Assembly (NCBI GenBank): GCA_942493145.1
Contig: OW818679.1
Location: forward strand, 1,612,001-1,676,000
Length of the DNA: 64,000 nucleotides
Direction: 5' to 3'
From: ENR-C20 sp942493145
GTDB taxonomy: Bacteria > Bacillota > Clostridia > Acetivibrionales > DTU013
Shown here: positions 60,784 through 64,000 of the stretch, piece after piece
Layout of the letters: each line of letters opens with the position of its first letter
Numbering within the stretch: position 1 is the stretch's first letter
The notes under the pieces: model-generated
The model's input: only the letters and a program-made list of their open reading frames with translations
Told to the model about the DNA's origin: nothing
Database searches by the model: none
Program-made: the position numbers and the translations under genes

Positions 60784-60806
60784 TAATGGAAAAAGGAGGT
60801 ATGGAA

Positions 60807-61067
60807 ATGTCGATAGCAGAGATTTGGGACCGTTTTTGGTGGTCGTTGATGTTGACAGTATTTCTTGGTTTGGTTTGGCTTAAGTTTGTAGATCCAATAT
60901 TTCCAAACATCATTGTTGGGATTATTGTTTCGTGTGCGATAGGTACAGCTTACTTTATACGCGGCATCCGAAAGATATTGAAGATTAAAAGGCATGAAAA
61001 GGAAATTGAACAAAAGGCATATGAAGAGCTTGTCGCCGAGTTCGGGAAAGAGGGGGCTGTTCGGTGA
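60807..61067 (+). CDS. Small two-helix membrane protein in the sugar ABC operon
   Basis: 86 residues starting MSIAEIWDRFWWSLMLTVFL, with two transmembrane helices (about 11-30 and 36-55) and a charged C-terminal helix (KIKRHEKEIEQKAYEELVAE). Its position between permease and ATPase genes recalls the small GlpU protein of the glycerol ABC transporter GlpSTPQ(U)V, although the sequences differ. A transporter-accessory role is inferred. ATG 60807 is preferred over 60801 by spacing from GGAGG at 60795-60799; its stop overlaps the next gene's GTG. Confidence 0.75.
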   Translation: MSIAEIWDRFWWSLMLTVFLGLVWLKFVDPIFPNIIVGIIVSCAIGTAYFIRGIRKILKIKRHEKEIEQKAYEELVAEFGKEGAVR

Positions 61068-62176
61068 TTGAACTTAAAGGAGTAACAAAAAGATTTGGAG
61101 CCAATTTGGCCGTTAGAAATCTTTCATTTAAAAGTCAGGCACGTGAATTCGTAGTACTGTTTGGTCCGGCTGGTGCCGGCAAGTCAAGTACGCTCAATAT
61201 GATAGCGGGTATTTCCGAACCGACCTATGGCGAGTTGCTTTTTAATGATAGATCACTCAAGGGAGTTCCTCCGGAACGTAGAAATTTTTCTATGGCTTTT
61301 GAGAATTACGCGCTGTACTCGCATTTGACTAACTTTGAAAATCTTGCATTCCCTTTAAGGGCACGTAAGATGCCGGAGGGAGAAATAAAGCGTCAGGTAC
61401 AAAAAATGGCAGAACTGCTGCATATTGAAGGGATGCTTGACCGCAAGCCGGGGTTCCTGAGTGGAGGACAGCGCCAGCGTGTTGCCCTGGGACGCTGCCT
61501 GATCAGGCAGGCGGATATCTATTTGCTTGACGAACCCATATCTCACCTTGATGCACGTCTGAGAATCCAAATGCGGGCAGAGTTGAAAAACATCTGTCTT
61601 GAAAAGGAAGCCACAGTGCTTCATGTTACACATGATTATCGTGAAGCGATGGCATTAGCTGATCGTGTTGTTGTTCTGAATAAAGGCAGACTGATGCAGG
61701 ACGCTTCCCCTGAAGAAGTATACAACAATCCGGCTAACGATTTTGTTGCTCAATTTGTCGGAGATCCACCAATGAGCTTCATCAAAGTGCAGCTTACTTC
61801 AAAAAACGACAAACCTGCATTCTGTTTGGATGAATCAGAAATAACGATAGCTGCGGAAGATGATTTCAATGCTGAGACAGCTGCAATTGCCAATAGTGCT
61901 GAAGAACTCAAAATCGGACTGCGTGCCAACAGAACATCGTTGTCCGGTATTGAAGATGAGCAACACAATGTTTCCGCTGATGTATATCTTGTGGAATCCC
62001 AAGGGCACAGGAAACTGGTGACAGTAAAATTCGGGAAAAGTCTGGTACAGGTCATCACTGTTCCTGAACAGGATTGGAAAGTGGGAGAACGTGTCTGGAT
62101 AAGCGTACATTCAAAGTTCCTTCACGTTTTCGCAGAGGGAAAGGCGATATACCACCCTGACATTCATACATTGTGA
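61064..62176 (+). CDS. Sugar ABC transporter ATP-binding protein 1
   Basis: 370 residues of the MalK/UgpC type with a C-terminal TOBE/regulatory domain. Walker A GPAGAGKSST (34-43), signature LSGGQRQR (~133), Walker B/D-loop LLDEPISHLD, switch His in HVTHDYREAM. The Q-loop reads FENYALY with Glu where MalK has Gln. GTG 61064 overlaps the previous stop by 4 bp, which implies coupling. It is not identical to the next ATPase, so the transporter probably uses a heterodimer. Confidence 0.92.
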   Translation: MIELKGVTKRFGANLAVRNLSFKSQAREFVVLFGPAGAGKSSTLNMIAGISEPTYGELLFNDRSLKGVPPERRNFSMAFENYALYSHLTNFENLAFPLRARKMPEGEIKRQVQKMAELLHIEGMLDRKPGFLSGGQRQRVALGRCLIRQADIYLLDEPISHLDARLRIQMRAELKNICLEKEATVLHVTHDYREAMALADRVVVLNKGRLMQDASPEEVYNNPANDFVAQFVGDPPMSFIKVQLTSKNDKPAFCLDESEITIAAEDDFNAETAAIANSAEELKIGLRANRTSLSGIEDEQHNVSADVYLVESQGHRKLVTVKFGKSLVQVITVPEQDWKVGERVWISVHSKFLHVFAEGKAIYHPDIHTL

Positions 62177-62206
62177 GAATGACTCGCATAAAGGAGGAAC
62201 GTAGCA

Positions 62207-63298
62207 GTGGCGTCAATAATATTGAAGGATGTTGAAAAAAAGTACGGTAAAGTTAACGCAGTACGCGGTATTTCAATGGATATAGCAGATGGCGAATTCA
62301 TAGCATTTCTGGGACCATCAGGTTGCGGGAAGACATCGACAATGAGGATGATCGCTGGGTTGGAGGAAATAACCCATGGCGATATTCTCTTCAATGGCTC
62401 GTCAGTAATAGACAAAAGACCATCCGAGCGCAATGTCTCGATGGCATTTGAAAACTATGCCCTGTATCCTACGCTGACAGTATACGAAAACCTTGCATTC
62501 CCTCTCAAGTCTGCAGGAAAAAAGGGCGATGACATGGATAAACGTGTACGCGAAATTGCAGATGTTGTAGGAATCACGGATTTATTGGAGCGAAAACCAA
62601 ATAAATTGAGCAGTGGGCAATCTCAAGCCGTTGGATTGGCACGCGCATTGATTCGCAAGCCGAATGTGCTGTTGCTGGATGAGCCGATTTCACATCTGGA
62701 CACCAGCCAGAGATTTCATATGCGTATGTATATCAAAAGGCTTCATATAGATTTGGGTTATACGATGATTTTAGTAACACATGACCAGGAAGATGCGATG
62801 TCCATGGCGGACAGGGTAGCAGTCATGAGTGAAGGAAAGCTGAACCAGATTGCATCGCCGCGTGAGATTTATGATAACCCTGCCGATATCTTTGTCGCCA
62901 GCTTTATTGGCGATCTTCCGATGAATTTCCTTGAAGGCAGGGTTGTGAGGGAAAATGACAGAACATTTTTTCAGAATAATACAGCTAAGCTTGAGTTGCC
63001 GGAGAAACTTTCCGGCCAGAACCTTCCTGAGGAAGTAGTACTTGGTATCCGTGCTTATCATTTAAAGGTGGTACCGGTAGGAAGTGAAGAGGGGACAATA
63101 CCCGCTGAGGTTTTCATAACCGAGTCGCTTGGGGATATGAATGTAGTCACGGTGAAGATCGGGGATGTCAAGTTTCAGGTTGTTATGCCTGTAAATTATA
63201 AAGCCAGTCCGCGTACTCCCGTATCTCTTTCAGTCGACCGATCACGGGTGCATCTCTTTGATAATGCTTCGGGCAAGGCCATTAAGGGTTTTCAATGA
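62207..63298 (+). CDS. Sugar ABC transporter ATP-binding protein 2
   Basis: 363 residues of the same family with its own TOBE domain. Walker A GPSGCGKTS (36-44), Q-loop FENYALYP (again Glu), but the signature reads LSSGQSQ (~134) instead of LSGGQRQ. D-loop LLDEPISHLD and switch LVTHDQEDAM are normal. The altered signature suggests one of the two ATP sites is less active. Start GTG 62207 with AAGGAGG well spaced. Found with ATPase 1 in one operon. Confidence 0.92.
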   Translation: MASIILKDVEKKYGKVNAVRGISMDIADGEFIAFLGPSGCGKTSTMRMIAGLEEITHGDILFNGSSVIDKRPSERNVSMAFENYALYPTLTVYENLAFPLKSAGKKGDDMDKRVREIADVVGITDLLERKPNKLSSGQSQAVGLARALIRKPNVLLLDEPISHLDTSQRFHMRMYIKRLHIDLGYTMILVTHDQEDAMSMADRVAVMSEGKLNQIASPREIYDNPADIFVASFIGDLPMNFLEGRVVRENDRTFFQNNTAKLELPEKLSGQNLPEEVVLGIRAYHLKVVPVGSEEGTIPAEVFITESLGDMNVVTVKIGDVKFQVVMPVNYKASPRTPVSLSVDRSRVHLFDNASGKAIKGFQ

Positions 63299-63343
63299 TC
63301 AGAAAATACAGTAGGGAAAATCCACATGAATGGAGTGGCAATT

Positions 63344-64000
63344 ATGTTAACACCAATTGAAGTTGCAAGAATGATTGATATCAGCGCTGTGCAAACTCAT
63401 CATACATATTCGGATATAAAAGAAATTGTTGACTATGCGAAACAATACAGATTTATCAATGTACACGTTTTGCCATCCTGGGTCAAGACCCTGTCCACGA
63501 TGCTCAAAGATGTGGAAGGCGTCTTTGTCGGTGCGCCTGTCGGTTTCCCGTCTGGCGCGCATAAAACGGAAACAAAGCTGCTTGAGGCAAGACAGCTGAT
63601 TGAAGACGGTGTTGAGGAAATGGACATTGTCATGAATGTAGGCATTTTTAAAAACAAGGAATACGAATTTGTTTCGAAAGAATTAAAAGAAATTGTCTCG
63701 TTGGCCGGCAGCCAGATACGGACAAAGGTTATTATTGAAATCAACTGCCTGACGGACTATGAAATGGCGAAAGCATGCGAGCTGGTTGTCGGAAGCGGAG
63801 CTGATTTTATTAAGACTGGTACGGGTTGGATACCCGGCAATGCCAATATACCGAGAATCAGACAAATGAAGAAATTGGTCAAGGATAGCATAAAGATCAA
63901 GGCTGCCGGTGGAATAAGAAACAGGAATGAGTTTATGGAGCTTTATGAATTAGGCGTTGAACGGTTTGGAATAAACAACCGGTCTGCAATTGAGATTATC
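63344..64000 (+). CDS. Deoxyribose-phosphate aldolase-like protein (partial, runs off the window)
   Basis: 219 codons up to the window end; full DeoC is about 220-250. Opening MLTPIEVARMIDISAVQTHH, with VGAPVGFPSGAHKTETKLLE, DIVMNVGIF, FIKTGTGW (Schiff-base Lys) and KAAGGIRN. This is the DeoC/LacD TIM-barrel aldolase fold. Expected reaction: reversible cleavage of a phosphorylated sugar to an aldehyde and glyceraldehyde-3-phosphate or a related product. With the FGGY kinase it gives a phosphorylate-then-cleave pathway. ATG 63344 follows GGAGTGG, 45 bp after the ATPase gene. Substrate need not be deoxyribose-5-phosphate. Confidence 0.85.
   Translation, partial: MLTPIEVARMIDISAVQTHHTYSDIKEIVDYAKQYRFINVHVLPSWVKTLSTMLKDVEGVFVGAPVGFPSGAHKTETKLLEARQLIEDGVEEMDIVMNVGIFKNKEYEFVSKELKEIVSLAGSQIRTKVIIEINCLTDYEMAKACELVVGSGADFIKTGTGWIPGNANIPRIRQMKKLVKDSIKIKAAGGIRNRNEFMELYELGVERFGINNRSAIEII

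Noticed and set aside
60204..61013. 269-codon minus-strand open frame over the permease 2 gene
   Set aside because: Low-complexity, membrane-protein antisense shadow; the plus strand has clear permease motifs and operon spacing.

Overview
The window looks like a chromosome segment of an endospore-forming anaerobic clostridium (Bacillota, Clostridia). The evidence is a complete spore-germinant receptor operon (40.3-44.5 kb), oxygen-sensitive enzymes (ferredoxin-linked indolepyruvate oxidoreductase, a transhydroxylase-type molybdoenzyme), a copper-amine-oxidase-like surface-domain protein, a lysozyme-type ECF sigma/anti-sigma pair, lipobox solute-binding proteins, strong AGGAGG ribosome sites and an AT-rich backbone. 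I saw no rRNA, tRNA, CRISPR array or intact transposase. The assignment to Clostridia is inference.

Layout. 0-1.2 kb: end of a di/oligopeptide ABC importer (two ATPases). 1.3-8.7 kb: a co-directional, mostly GC-richer catabolic cluster (beta-hydroxyacid-dehydrogenase-like enzyme, amidohydrolase, HD protein, M29/NicX-like metalloenzyme, small ribbon-helix-helix-like protein, IorA, IorB, MBL-fold hydrolase), then a peptide-type solute-binding lipoprotein and an MFS transporter (9.0-12.1 kb). 12.6-17.2 kb: an HpaB-family flavoprotein and a LigM/GcvT-like methyltransferase opposite a LysR regulator. 17.3-24.5 kb: small membrane proteins, a large MalT/LAL-type LuxR regulator, an ECF sigma/RsiV-like pair, gene remnants and an Imm5-like protein. 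24.8-30.6 kb: large and small subunits resembling pyrogallol-phloroglucinol transhydroxylase, a PucR-type regulator and an HSL-type esterase. 30.9-31.9 kb: a yybP-ykoY (Mn2+) riboswitch with terminator before a TMEM165/GDT1 transporter. 32-40 kb: chemoreceptor, GGDEF/HD-GYP protein, XRE-membrane protein pair, remnants. 40.3-44.5 kb: ger operon. 44.6-52.8 kb: CAP lipoprotein, thiolase, PAS-GGDEF protein, MFS transporter, surface protein, LapA, DUF3810. 53-64 kb: a sugar or polyol uptake and catabolism island (binding protein, two paralogous GntR regulators, acetoacetate-decarboxylase-family enzyme, FGGY kinase, two permeases, small membrane protein, two different ATPases, DeoC-type aldolase that runs off the window).

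How it fits together. The 12.6-17.2 and 24.8-30.6 kb blocks suggest use of plant-derived phenolics without oxygen: O-demethylation of methoxy-aromatics (LigM-like), then hydroxyl transfer on trihydroxybenzenes (AthL/BthL-like). The 1.3-8.7 kb cluster looks like a further, undefined ring- or amino-acid-derived pathway. The 53-64 kb island follows the logic import, phosphorylate, aldol-cleave. Its two GntR paralogs are notable: both appear to begin at an ATT codon, both give 240 residues, both are preceded by a hairpin plus U-run, and a 16-bp TATAAT-containing element recurs three times around them.
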